From the NCBI GenBank assembly GCA_964517875.1, contig CAZFEU010000056.1:1-12796 (forward strand): DNA of 12,796 bases. The letters run 5' to 3'. This document shows positions 1-6,403 of this stretch, one piece after another (the first letter of the stretch is position 1; each line of letters starts with the position of its first letter). Origin of the DNA: JAJPXC01 sp964517875. GTDB taxonomy: Bacteria > Bacteroidota > Bacteroidia > Bacteroidales > Muribaculaceae. The notes beneath the pieces were generated by a model. That model was not told where the DNA came from, made no database searches, and saw only the letters and a program-made list of their open reading frames with translations. Both the position numbers and the translations under genes were made by a program.

Positions 1-54
1 CCTATAACCTTCTGATCCGTAGTCAGATGCTCTATTCAGTTGAGCTAACGAGCC
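1..54 (-). tRNA. tRNA-Arg (anticodon ACG), 3' end cut off by the window edge
   Basis: Read on the minus strand from 54 to 1, the sequence folds as a tRNA. The 7-base acceptor 5' strand is GGCTCGT, followed by TA, a D arm (GCTC/GAGC with loop AACTGAATA) and a 5-bp anticodon stem TCTGA/TCAGA. That stem encloses loop CTACGGA, so the anticodon is ACG (arginine, CGN codons after A34-to-I editing). A 5-base variable loop AGGTT and the 5' arm of the T stem (ATAGG) complete the visible part. The T loop, the T and acceptor 3' strands and any CCA lie outside the window. The D loop has GA where GG (positions 18-19) is usual. The identity is secure; the odd D loop is treated as a finding. Confidence 0.93.
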
Positions 55-78
55 ATCACATTTTGTCGTTTGCGGATG

Positions 79-109
79 CAAAGTTACAACTATTTTCTTT
101 AATTGCAAC
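79..109 (-). promoter_or_regulatory. Promoter of the tRNA-Arg gene
   Basis: On the minus strand, TAACTTTG (86 down to 79) matches the Bacteroidota -7 consensus TAnnTTTG exactly. GTTG at 109-106 is a one-mismatch -33 element, 19 bases upstream. Transcription would start near position 72, leaving a leader of roughly 15-20 bases before the tRNA. The flanking region is AT-rich, as expected. Confidence 0.6.
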
Positions 110-194
110 TATTTTTTACAAACTTTTTTCAGTTTAGATTTTTGTCATTTCAGGAGGCAGTCGGATGGGTCGATATAAGGTAGCCCGCAATCGG

Positions 195-220
195 GGCGGG
201 TGGCTTACAAGCCACCCGCC
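195..220 (-). terminator. Stop-codon-overlapping hairpin at the end of the OMP gene
   Basis: GGCGGGTGGCTT (195-206) and AAGCCACCCGCC (209-220) are perfect reverse complements, giving an 11- to 12-bp GC-rich stem with a tiny loop. The stop codon of the leftward outer-membrane gene (205-207) lies at the loop, and the stem uses its last four codons. No U-tract follows on the minus strand, so it is either a weak intrinsic terminator or a 3'-end-stabilising structure. Confidence 0.5.
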
Positions 221-2670
221 GAGTTGCTGCCTGTTTCGCGCTGTGCGCCACCCACCACATCGTCGTTGCTGATGCTACGGGCAGTCTTTTTTACCGATGC
301 GCCCATCGAGCCGAAGCGATAGCTAACGGAGAAGCGCAGACCCTTCAAATGGTAGCGGGTAATTGTTGATGTGCCCGTGTAATCTCCATTGATGGTTTCG
401 CTCACAAATCGGCGGCTGCTACGTCCTATGGGATTGATAGCCTCGATTCGTACGCTAAGTCGCTCCTCTTTCAGGAAGTTACGGCTCAGTGATATGCTCC
501 ACATAGCACAGTTGGAGAAGTTGCCCACATGGGTGTAGGTATACACACTGCTGGGCTGCTGCCCGAATACAAATAAACCCAACTGGCCATTGAGATTCCA
601 TGGCAGACGCTGCGTATAGCGGGCAAACACGAACGGGGTCCAACGGGCCATCTCCATGCCCTGCTGTGTGTAGCGGGTGTAGGTGATGCCGCCATTACCC
701 ATCAACGAAATCTTGGGTGTGATGGTCCACTGCAAGAAGCCGTTGAAGCTGAGAGCGCGGAAGTGACCGATATTAAGATATGTGCTCACCATGCGGTCGT
801 CGTCAAGATAGCTTACCCCGGCGATTCCATTGTTCGACATATCATAGTTGGTTGAGAAGTTGAAGTTGAACTTCTGGGTGATATACATATAGGTGAGCTT
901 CAGCGAGTGATGCATGGCCGAATTGAGGTTGGGATTACCCATGCTCACTGAGGTAGGAGTCTGGTTGACAGTTGGGTCAAGATAGCTGATGCCGGGGCGG
1001 TTGATGCGCGAGGCATAGTTGAGCGTCAGCGTGTTTCCGTCGTTGATCTGCCAATTTGCGGCAGCGCTGGGCACAAGATCGTTAAGATTGCTGCTATATC
1101 CGGTATGGCCGTCGGCATACTTGGCTTTGAGGTGAGAGTATTCGTAGCGTAGCCCTGCACGAAGCCCCACGGGACCCAACTTGGCTGAATACTGGGCATA
1201 AAGAGCCGCCACGTCGGTAATGTGCGAGAAGTCGTTATCGCTGGTCGTAGCTCCCACATAGTCGAGGTGTGATACGGCGTGGTTGCGGCGAATGATACCC
1301 TTGGCACCAAGCTCGACGGTGTGTATCTTCCTGAACGGGCGAGTCCAGTCGAACTGGAAGGTATGCTCGATAAAATTCTGTTTGATGTCGCTGTTGATGC
1401 CGCTATAGTCCACAGGCATATTCACCATGTCGTAGTACTCTGATAGACTGAGGCTGCTGTTATGATTGGTCGAAATCTGATATGAGGCATTGAGCATCTC
1501 ACCCGGATTGCGCATCAGGTGCTGGTAATTTAACGAGCCATCAAAATCAAAGTATCGGCTGCGGGGAGTGCGGCCAAGCGTATTGTAGGAGTAAATCAAT
1601 GCACGTTCGGTATCAAGGGGTCCGTACATGGCAGTCTGGCCTGTACTGCGACCATTGGCCCCGTAGGCAAAACCATTTAGTTCAAGGGTAAACAGGTTGA
1701 GCGAGTCAAGGTCGTAGGATGCTTCCGCACCGAAGTAACCCATGTTGCCTTTGGCTTTCTCGCGGCTGCTGTTGGTGGTGCTGTTACCATTGTCGTAAGC
1801 GTAGCGGCTATCCAGTGTCATTTCCTGATTTTTTTCACTCATATTGAAATAGCCTCCATTCACCGAAAAAGTCACCTTATCGATTTGCGAGCTCAACCAC
1901 AGATTGGCGCCAGGTATTGGGTTAAGACTTGTTGCGTTGAGTCCGGCAGTGCCCATCACACCCTTTATGCTCACGTTGTCGACAGTCACGATGTTGATAA
2001 TGGCACCCACACCCTCGGCATCGTACTTCGCGCCGGGTTCGGTGATGACCTCTATACGCTTAATCATCGAGGCGGGTATGGCCTTGAATATCTCTTTGGC
2101 GTTGCTTGAATAGCTCTTCGAGGGACGACCATTTCTGTACACCTGGAAGTTGGACGAGCCGTTAACTGTGATTGTGCCGTCGGAGTCTACCGAGAGCATC
2201 GGCACCTTGCGCAGCATCTCGCTTAGATTGCTGGTTGATGCGTCAACATCGGCTTGCACATCGTAACCCACGCGGTCGATTTCCTTTGTCACCAGCGGAC
2301 GCTGTGCCACTATCTCCACCTCGCCAAGCACATTATAGTCGGGCATCATCGTCACCGTGCCCAAATCGACTGTCTCCGAGGCCGAGTGAGCCTTGAAATC
2401 AATCGACTGGCTGGCCGAACCTATATATGTAAGGTGCAGCACGTAGCTACCGGGCTGGGCCACATTGGTCACAATCTCACCCTCGGCACCGGCTGTACCC
2501 ATAGTTACCACCTTTGTCGTATCGGCCTGGGTGGTAATGCGATAGTTGGCAAAAGCCTGAGGCTCACCCTCGTTATCAACTACCTTGCATTGCAACTTGA
2601 AAGCCGACACCTGGCCACAAGCCATCAAAACCATTGTCAATGCGAATATAATCTTACCTAATTCTCTCAT
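205..2670 (-). CDS. TonB-dependent-receptor-like outer-membrane beta-barrel protein
   Basis: The 821-residue product begins with a signal peptide (about residues 1-23, ending V-S-A). A carboxypeptidase-regulatory-like beta-sandwich follows (about 24-112), then a plug-like domain (about 115-232, including IPASMIKRIEVITEPGAKYD and GAIINIVT). A large beta-barrel runs from about 235 to 787. This matches the Bacteroidota outer-membrane beta-barrel family (OMP_b-brl_3 type), related to TonB-dependent receptors. The last strand, GLRFSVSYRFG, is followed by a polar tail (SVKKTARSISNDD), which I recall as common in this family. No SusD partner or TonB box is recognisable, so the substrate is unknown. 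It is last in the ATPase-permease-GntR cluster, 37 bases after the regulator with no clear promoter of its own, so probably co-transcribed. C18 in LMAC resembles a lipobox only weakly. The family call is firm; the role is not. Confidence 0.88.
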   Translation of the reverse strand: MRELGKIIFALTMVLMACGQVSAFKLQCKVVDNEGEPQAFANYRITTQADTTKVVTMGTAGAEGEIVTNVAQPGSYVLHLTYIGSASQSIDFKAHSASETVDLGTVTMMPDYNVLGEVEIVAQRPLVTKEIDRVGYDVQADVDASTSNLSEMLRKVPMLSVDSDGTITVNGSSNFQVYRNGRPSKSYSSNAKEIFKAIPASMIKRIEVITEPGAKYDAEGVGAIINIVTVDNVSIKGVMGTAGLNATSLNPIPGANLWLSSQIDKVTFSVNGGYFNMSEKNQEMTLDSRYAYDNGNSTTNSSREKAKGNMGYFGAEASYDLDSLNLFTLELNGFAYGANGRSTGQTAMYGPLDTERALIYSYNTLGRTPRSRYFDFDGSLNYQHLMRNPGEMLNASYQISTNHNSSLSLSEYYDMVNMPVDYSGINSDIKQNFIEHTFQFDWTRPFRKIHTVELGAKGIIRRNHAVSHLDYVGATTSDNDFSHITDVAALYAQYSAKLGPVGLRAGLRYEYSHLKAKYADGHTGYSSNLNDLVPSAAANWQINDGNTLTLNYASRINRPGISYLDPTVNQTPTSVSMGNPNLNSAMHHSLKLTYMYITQKFNFNFSTNYDMSNNGIAGVSYLDDDRMVSTYLNIGHFRALSFNGFLQWTITPKISLMGNGGITYTRYTQQGMEMARWTPFVFARYTQRLPWNLNGQLGLFVFGQQPSSVYTYTHVGNFSNCAMWSISLSRNFLKEERLSVRIEAINPIGRSSRRFVSETINGDYTGTSTITRYHLKGLRFSVSYRFGSMGASVKKTARSISNDDVVGGAQRETGSNSAGGL

Positions 2671-2707
2671 AATTAGTCAAAAAACTCAAAATATCTACTA
2701 AATTCAT

Positions 2708-3079
2708 TTACTTATCATTGCCATAGTCAGCATATAGCTTGGCAAGCTCCTCGTGGCTCACGCCAAACGCTTTTAAGCGGTCGAAAAGATATGGCAGCTC
2801 CTTGTCGAAGAACTGCATACGTCGCATCTGGCGCACCCGCTCATCAGCTTCGGCAGTATAGAAATATCCGATGCCACGCTGCTGGTAGATTACCCCTTCC
2901 TGCTGCAGCCAGTTGTACGTCCTCACCGCCGTGTTGGCGTTGATACCGCTCTTAGCCGCAAACTCGCGCACCGAGGGCAATCGCTGGCCGGACATAGGCT
3001 CTACGGAAGCCTCCACGTCATCAAGAAGCTGTTCGGCCAACTGAAGATATATCGGTTTATTATCTCTAAATTCCGTCAT
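2708..3079 (-). CDS. GntR-family (YtrA-type) transcriptional regulator
   Basis: The product is 123 residues. The N-terminal 75 or so form a GntR winged helix: KPIYLQLAEQLLDDV, then LPSVREFAAKSGINANTAVR and a wing ending GIGYFY. Only about 45 helical residues follow (ADERVRQMRRMQFFDKELPYLFDRLKAFG...), too few for an FadR, HutC or aminotransferase effector domain. That short dimerising tail is the hallmark of the YtrA subfamily, whose members usually repress ABC-transporter operons that contain them. Its ATG overlaps the permease stop codon by four bases (ATGA, 3076-3079), indicating translational coupling. The likely operator is the inverted repeat at 4723-4740. The inducer is unknown; in studied YtrA systems the signal is often an envelope-active antibiotic or peptide. 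Confidence 0.88.
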   Translation of the reverse strand: MTEFRDNKPIYLQLAEQLLDDVEASVEPMSGQRLPSVREFAAKSGINANTAVRTYNWLQQEGVIYQQRGIGYFYTAEADERVRQMRRMQFFDKELPYLFDRLKAFGVSHEELAKLYADYGNDK

Positions 3080-3843
3080 ATTATCTGTTTCCTTTCAAAA
3101 ATTTTGTAACTCCACCACAGCAAGCCCACCGACAAGATCAATAACAGGGTACGCCAAGTATAGAATATATAATCACAAATTGATGTATTTGATAATATTT
3201 TCTCCATCAAAGTTTCAAAATGCCAGATGACAAACGAAACAGTAAACACCAGCACCATTAAAAGCCCTATAAGAGTGGCTGATGATTTAAGAAACGAGTG
3301 TTTGGGCCATGCCACCGAACCGAATATGAATAATGACTGCACAAACAAGGTAGATACGGATAGCGAATAGAACTCGCGCGCCGGTAGGTAATCGAATGTA
3401 TTCAGTGGATTGAGCAAGTCCTTAACCCACATGCTGTGCAATATAAACAGAATCAGCACATTGGCACAGCACATCAAATACCATCCCACAAACAGAAGCA
3501 GATAGACGCCAACTATCATAGTGACGACTCGGGGCCAGTACTTGTCGGAAGCCGAAGCCGGTGTCATAAACATCGCTATGCGCCCCTCCCTGCTGGTAAG
3601 CTCTCCAAAAATCTTGGAATCAATGAAAGCGCATATCATCATGGCAAAAAATGAGTATAGCATGAATCCGATTGGCCCCATCACTATACTGAAATAACCG
3701 AACCAAAGGCCCATCGCCACACAGGCACCCAAATATATCGCTACCAGAAGCATCAGCTTGCGGGCATTCTCAGTCAGACTCTTACGACACATCAACGCCA
3801 CAAGGCTCTTTGATGGCTGCACTGCTATATTAGTATCTTTCAT
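3076..3843 (-). CDS. ABC transporter membrane subunit (six-helix hypothetical permease)
   Basis: This 255-residue protein is very hydrophobic, with about six predicted transmembrane segments: LMLLVAIYLGACVAMGLWF, GPIGFMLYSFFAMMICAFI, a long pair between VVTMIVGVYLLLFVGWYLM and NVLILFILHSM, then STLFVQSLFIFGSVAW, LIGLLMVLVFTVSFVIW, and LLLILSVGLLWWSYKIF near the C terminus. No signal peptide or soluble domain is seen. The ATPase gene ends 11 bases upstream and the GntR gene overlaps its end, so it is best read as the membrane half of that ABC system, comparable to the poorly conserved permeases of GntR-linked transporters. The loop EGRIAMFMTPASASDKYW between helices 2 and 3 resembles the cytoplasmic ATPase-coupling loop of ABC-2-like permeases. 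Assignment rests mainly on topology and context, and the substrate cannot be read from the sequence. Confidence 0.75.
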   Translation of the reverse strand: MKDTNIAVQPSKSLVALMCRKSLTENARKLMLLVAIYLGACVAMGLWFGYFSIVMGPIGFMLYSFFAMMICAFIDSKIFGELTSREGRIAMFMTPASASDKYWPRVVTMIVGVYLLLFVGWYLMCCANVLILFILHSMWVKDLLNPLNTFDYLPAREFYSLSVSTLFVQSLFIFGSVAWPKHSFLKSSATLIGLLMVLVFTVSFVIWHFETLMEKILSNTSICDYIFYTWRTLLLILSVGLLWWSYKIFERKQII

Positions 3844-3854
3844 TTTTATATCAA

Positions 3855-4670
3855 TTAGCGGTTTTGTTGTTGGATTAACTCATAGAATGTTTCGAGATTT
3901 ACCTCGGTCTCCTCACTGGGATCGGTAAGAGGCTCGGCTATGTTCATGCCGCCCGGCACTTCGAGCGCAATCAGAGCCTTAGCGGCGCGCTCGGCATCGG
4001 TGGTGAATCCAAAGCGATATTGCGAGCTGACGCTGTCGATACCACCGTTAAAGAGTACACCCTTGCGGTCGGTGATTATCACATGGTCGAGAATCTTGTC
4101 GACGTCGTAGACCTGATGGGTAGAAATGATGATGCATCTATCGTCGTTCATACTCTCCACCACTACCTTGCGGAAGTTGCGCTTTGCGCTAATATCCAAT
4201 CCGTTGGTGGGTTCATCGAGCACTACGAGCGACGTGTTGCACGCCATAGCAAAGCTGATGAACACCTTTTTCTTCTGCCCCATTGACAGCTCACCAAGAT
4301 TCAGGCTCGGCGAAAGCTCAAATATCTCAAGGCATCGCATCATCAGTCCGAGGTCGAATTTGGGATATAATGGAGCATTGACCTTAATATAATCATCCAG
4401 GGAAACCGAGGGCAGGCTGAACTCCTCAGGCACCAAAAATACATCCTGCAAGAATCCTACCTTACGGTCGTAGGGGGTGAACCCATTAAAATCAATCGTG
4501 CCTTTTACGGGTCTCAACAATCCACATATTAAGTACAGCAAAGTGGATTTACCGGCACCATTGCGCCCCAACAGGCCGCACACGGTGCCACGCTCTATCG
4601 CCATCGACAGGCCGCTGATGATGGGCACTCTCGAATTGTAAGCAAAACTCAGGTTGTTAATCGTAAGCAT
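3855..4670 (-). CDS. ABC transporter ATP-binding protein
   Basis: This 271-residue nucleotide-binding protein is first in the leftward cluster. Walker A is GRNGAGKST (35-43), the signature is LSMGQ (128-132, with M in place of the usual G), Walker B is SLVVLDEP with D152 and catalytic E153, and the switch histidine is H185 in STHQ. An aromatic A-loop residue (Y11) is present. The C-terminal 70 or so residues after the core (NGGIDSVSSQYRFGFTTDAE...) form a small extension seen in exporter-type ATPases of this size. It should energise the membrane partner encoded 11 bases downstream; the GntR neighbour suggests drug or peptide export, or envelope stress defence. The start at 4670 fits the promoter at 4749-4780, leaving a leader of about 70 bases. 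No Shine-Dalgarno is evident, as is usual in Bacteroidota. Confidence 0.93.
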   Translation of the reverse strand: MLTINNLSFAYNSRVPIISGLSMAIERGTVCGLLGRNGAGKSTLLYLICGLLRPVKGTIDFNGFTPYDRKVGFLQDVFLVPEEFSLPSVSLDDYIKVNAPLYPKFDLGLMMRCLEIFELSPSLNLGELSMGQKKKVFISFAMACNTSLVVLDEPTNGLDISAKRNFRKVVVESMNDDRCIIISTHQVYDVDKILDHVIITDRKGVLFNGGIDSVSSQYRFGFTTDAERAAKALIALEVPGGMNIAEPLTDPSEETEVNLETFYELIQQQNR

Positions 4671-4701
4671 AACGTTTGACAGTTTTATTTCATTCTTTAG
4701 G

Positions 4702-4725
4702 TTTATTAGTTTATTAGTGCATTAG
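4702..4725. repeat. Tandem 8-base near-repeats in the leader of the ABC/GntR cluster
   Basis: TTTATTAG occurs twice in succession (4702-4709 and 4710-4717), followed by TGCATTAG (4718-4725), which runs into the palindrome. The 8-base period is less than one helical turn. It is either simple-sequence drift or accessory binding sites for the regulator. Confidence 0.45.
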
Positions 4726-4740
4726 TGTACTATCACACTA
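4723..4740. promoter_or_regulatory. Probable GntR operator (inverted repeat at the transcription start)
   Basis: TAGTGT (4723-4728) and ACACTA (4735-4740) form a perfect 6-bp inverted repeat around a 6-base centre, ACTATC. It lies just downstream of the -7 box of the leftward ABC/GntR promoter, covering the expected start site and the first transcribed bases. That is the classic position for an autorepressor. It continues into 8-base near-repeats ending TTAG at 4702-4725, which could be extra half-sites. Binding by the cluster's own GntR protein is inferred. Confidence 0.55.
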
Positions 4741-4748
4741 TGACACCG

Positions 4749-4780
4749 CAAAAGTATACTCTATTTTTTATCCCACCAAA
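4749..4780 (-). promoter_or_regulatory. Promoter of the ABC-permease-GntR-OMP cluster
   Basis: On the minus strand a TTTG -33 box (4780-4777) is followed, after exactly 20 bases, by TACTTTTG (4756-4749), a perfect match to TAnnTTTG. Transcription should start near 4742-4744, leaving a leader of about 70 bases before the ATPase ATG. It is the best-matching promoter in the window. Confidence 0.78.
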
Positions 4781-4851
4781 TTTTTTTGCGTTTTTTTCAA
4801 AAATATTTGTGATGTGTATCCGTAGCAATCTATTTTCTCAAAAAATGTGTG

Positions 4852-4859
4852 TAAATTCG
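4852..4859 (+). promoter_or_regulatory. Possible -7 box of the 5'-nucleotidase operon
   Basis: TAAATTCG followed by TAGCA differs from TAnnTTTG by one base. It would start transcription near 4866, about 29 bases before the preferred ATG at 4895. No good -33 TTTG is found 19-21 bases upstream. An alternative pairing, TTTG at 4806-4809 with TATTTTCT at 4831-4838, is also weak. Confidence 0.3.
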
Positions 4860-4894
4860 TAGCACAAATTATCCTTAACCCCAAGCATGAAGCT

Positions 4895-6403
4895 ATGAAA
4901 CTGCAACGCATATTCTGCTCTTTGGCACTGAGTGCACTTACACTATCGTCGATTTATGGCGAGAAGTTAGTAATTGTAGCGACCAACGACACCCACTCGC
5001 AGATCGACCCCGACGATAAGGGGCAAGGAGGCGTATTGCGCCGTAAAGCATTAGTCGACAGCATACGCAATAGCAATGACAACGTACTGCTTATCGATGC
5101 CGGCGACGCCGTGCAAGGCACTCTTTACTTCAACCTTTACAAGGGTGAAGTCGAGCACAAGATGATGAACTTCCTGGGATATGACATCGCAATACTCGGC
5201 AACCATGACTTCGACAACGGCGTCGAAGAGCTGGCCAAGCAATTGCGCAACGACTCCGCCCAGTGGATCTCCACCAACTACAATCTGCGCAACAGCGCCC
5301 TCAACGGTCTGTTCTCACCTTATACCGTCAGAGAGTTTGACGGCAAGAAAGTAGGCATAATAGGCATCAACCTCAACCCCAAGGGGATGATAGCCGAGGG
5401 TCACTACGATGGCGTGGTATACCTCGACCCGCTTAAAGCCGCCAACTCCACCGCATGGCACCTCCGACACAATGAGGGAGTGGACTATGTGGTGGCTGTA
5501 ACCCATATCGGATATAAACCCAATGGTGAATTTGGCGACACCGATCTCGCCGCCAACAGCGAATACATCGACCTCATAATCGGCGGACATTCCCATGACA
5601 CCATCAGCCCGGCAACGCCTCAGAAACTCAACTACCTCATCACTAATGCAGCGAGTGATACGGTAGTTGTGACCCAAGCGGCAAAAGCCGGCCGATTTGT
5701 GGCCGAAATAACTCTCGACCTCGACAACGGCAACATCGATTACCGCCTCATACCCGTCAACTCGCGCCTCGACGACCGCATCAACCCTAAATGGACCGAA
5801 CTCATAGCTCCCTATCGCCACGGCGTTGACTCGCTGATGCAGGTGTGGGTAGGACGCACTGCGCACGAAATGCCCAACAACCACCCCGCACTGCTCAACT
5901 TCACCACCGACTTCGTGAAAGCCATGGGCGATAAGCTTAACGGTGGCACCCAGGTCGACGTCGCCCTGCTCAATGTGGGAGGACTGCGCACATCGCTCCC
6001 CAAGGGTAAAGTGTCGGAAGGCATGATCATCAACATGATGCCCTTCAACAACTATATAGTGAACATCGACATCTCAGGTGCCGACTTGATCGAAGCGCTA
6101 AACATATCAGCGGCACGCCGCGGTGGCGACGGCCTGAGCTCAGGATCAAAAGCCATCATAGCGGGCAAGGAATGTAAGGAGGTGACTATCAACGGACAGC
6201 CAATTGACCCAAACCGCACATACCGCATTGCCACCATCGACTATCTCGCCAACGGTGGTGACTACCTTACGCCTCTGAAGCGTGGCACAGTAGTGGCACG
6301 CAGCGAAAATGTGCTCTACAACGACCTCATCAACTGGCTTCGTACCGACATGAAGGGGCATAAAATACCCTACGATCCCAAAGCACGTATGCACAAGCAA
6401 TGA
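4895..6403 (+). CDS. 5'-nucleotidase / UshA-type metallophosphatase, exported
   Basis: The enzyme hydrolyses nucleoside 5'-phosphates (and possibly UDP-sugars) outside the inner membrane. The start at 4895 is preferred (502 residues) because it gives a clean signal peptide, MKLQRIFCSLALSALTLSSIYG. The ATG at 4847 would add 16 polar residues before the export signal and precedes the likely promoter. Metal-site motifs are complete: D32/H34 in TNDTHSQ, D71 in DAGDAVQG, N103/H104 in GNHDF, H204 in THIGY, and H232/H234 in GGHSHD. The C-terminal nucleotide-binding domain (about 325-495) contains NVGGLR (360-365) and ANGGDY (about 452-457), where animal and enterobacterial relatives usually have GGDG plus an aromatic residue. 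Both halves are in one open frame, a normal full-length enzyme. Its stop codon overlaps the next start by four bases (ATGA), implying coupled expression with the GH3 fusion. Confidence 0.92.
   Translation: MKLQRIFCSLALSALTLSSIYGEKLVIVATNDTHSQIDPDDKGQGGVLRRKALVDSIRNSNDNVLLIDAGDAVQGTLYFNLYKGEVEHKMMNFLGYDIAILGNHDFDNGVEELAKQLRNDSAQWISTNYNLRNSALNGLFSPYTVREFDGKKVGIIGINLNPKGMIAEGHYDGVVYLDPLKAANSTAWHLRHNEGVDYVVAVTHIGYKPNGEFGDTDLAANSEYIDLIIGGHSHDTISPATPQKLNYLITNAASDTVVVTQAAKAGRFVAEITLDLDNGNIDYRLIPVNSRLDDRINPKWTELIAPYRHGVDSLMQVWVGRTAHEMPNNHPALLNFTTDFVKAMGDKLNGGTQVDVALLNVGGLRTSLPKGKVSEGMIINMMPFNNYIVNIDISGADLIEALNISAARRGGDGLSSGSKAIIAGKECKEVTINGQPIDPNRTYRIATIDYLANGGDYLTPLKRGTVVARSENVLYNDLINWLRTDMKGHKIPYDPKARMHKQ

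Noticed and set aside
2254..2661. 135-residue plus-strand open frame opposite the start of the OMP gene
   Set aside because: The opposite strand encodes a signal peptide, regulatory-like domain and plug; the plus-strand product has no recognisable features.
2601..2670. Lipoprotein signal (LMAC, C18) on the OMP
   Set aside because: Methionine at -2 fits poorly, a type I site (VSA) follows a few residues later, and beta-barrel receptors are normally not lipoproteins.
4847..4894. Upstream ATG extending the 5'-nucleotidase by 16 residues (MCKFVAQIILNPKHEA)
   Set aside because: It puts polar residues before an otherwise clean signal peptide and lies at or before the likely promoter; the ATG at 4895 is better.
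5315..5884. 189-residue antisense open frame inside the 5'-nucleotidase gene
   Set aside because: It lies opposite a gene with complete catalytic motifs, has no family features, and looks like codon-bias shadow.
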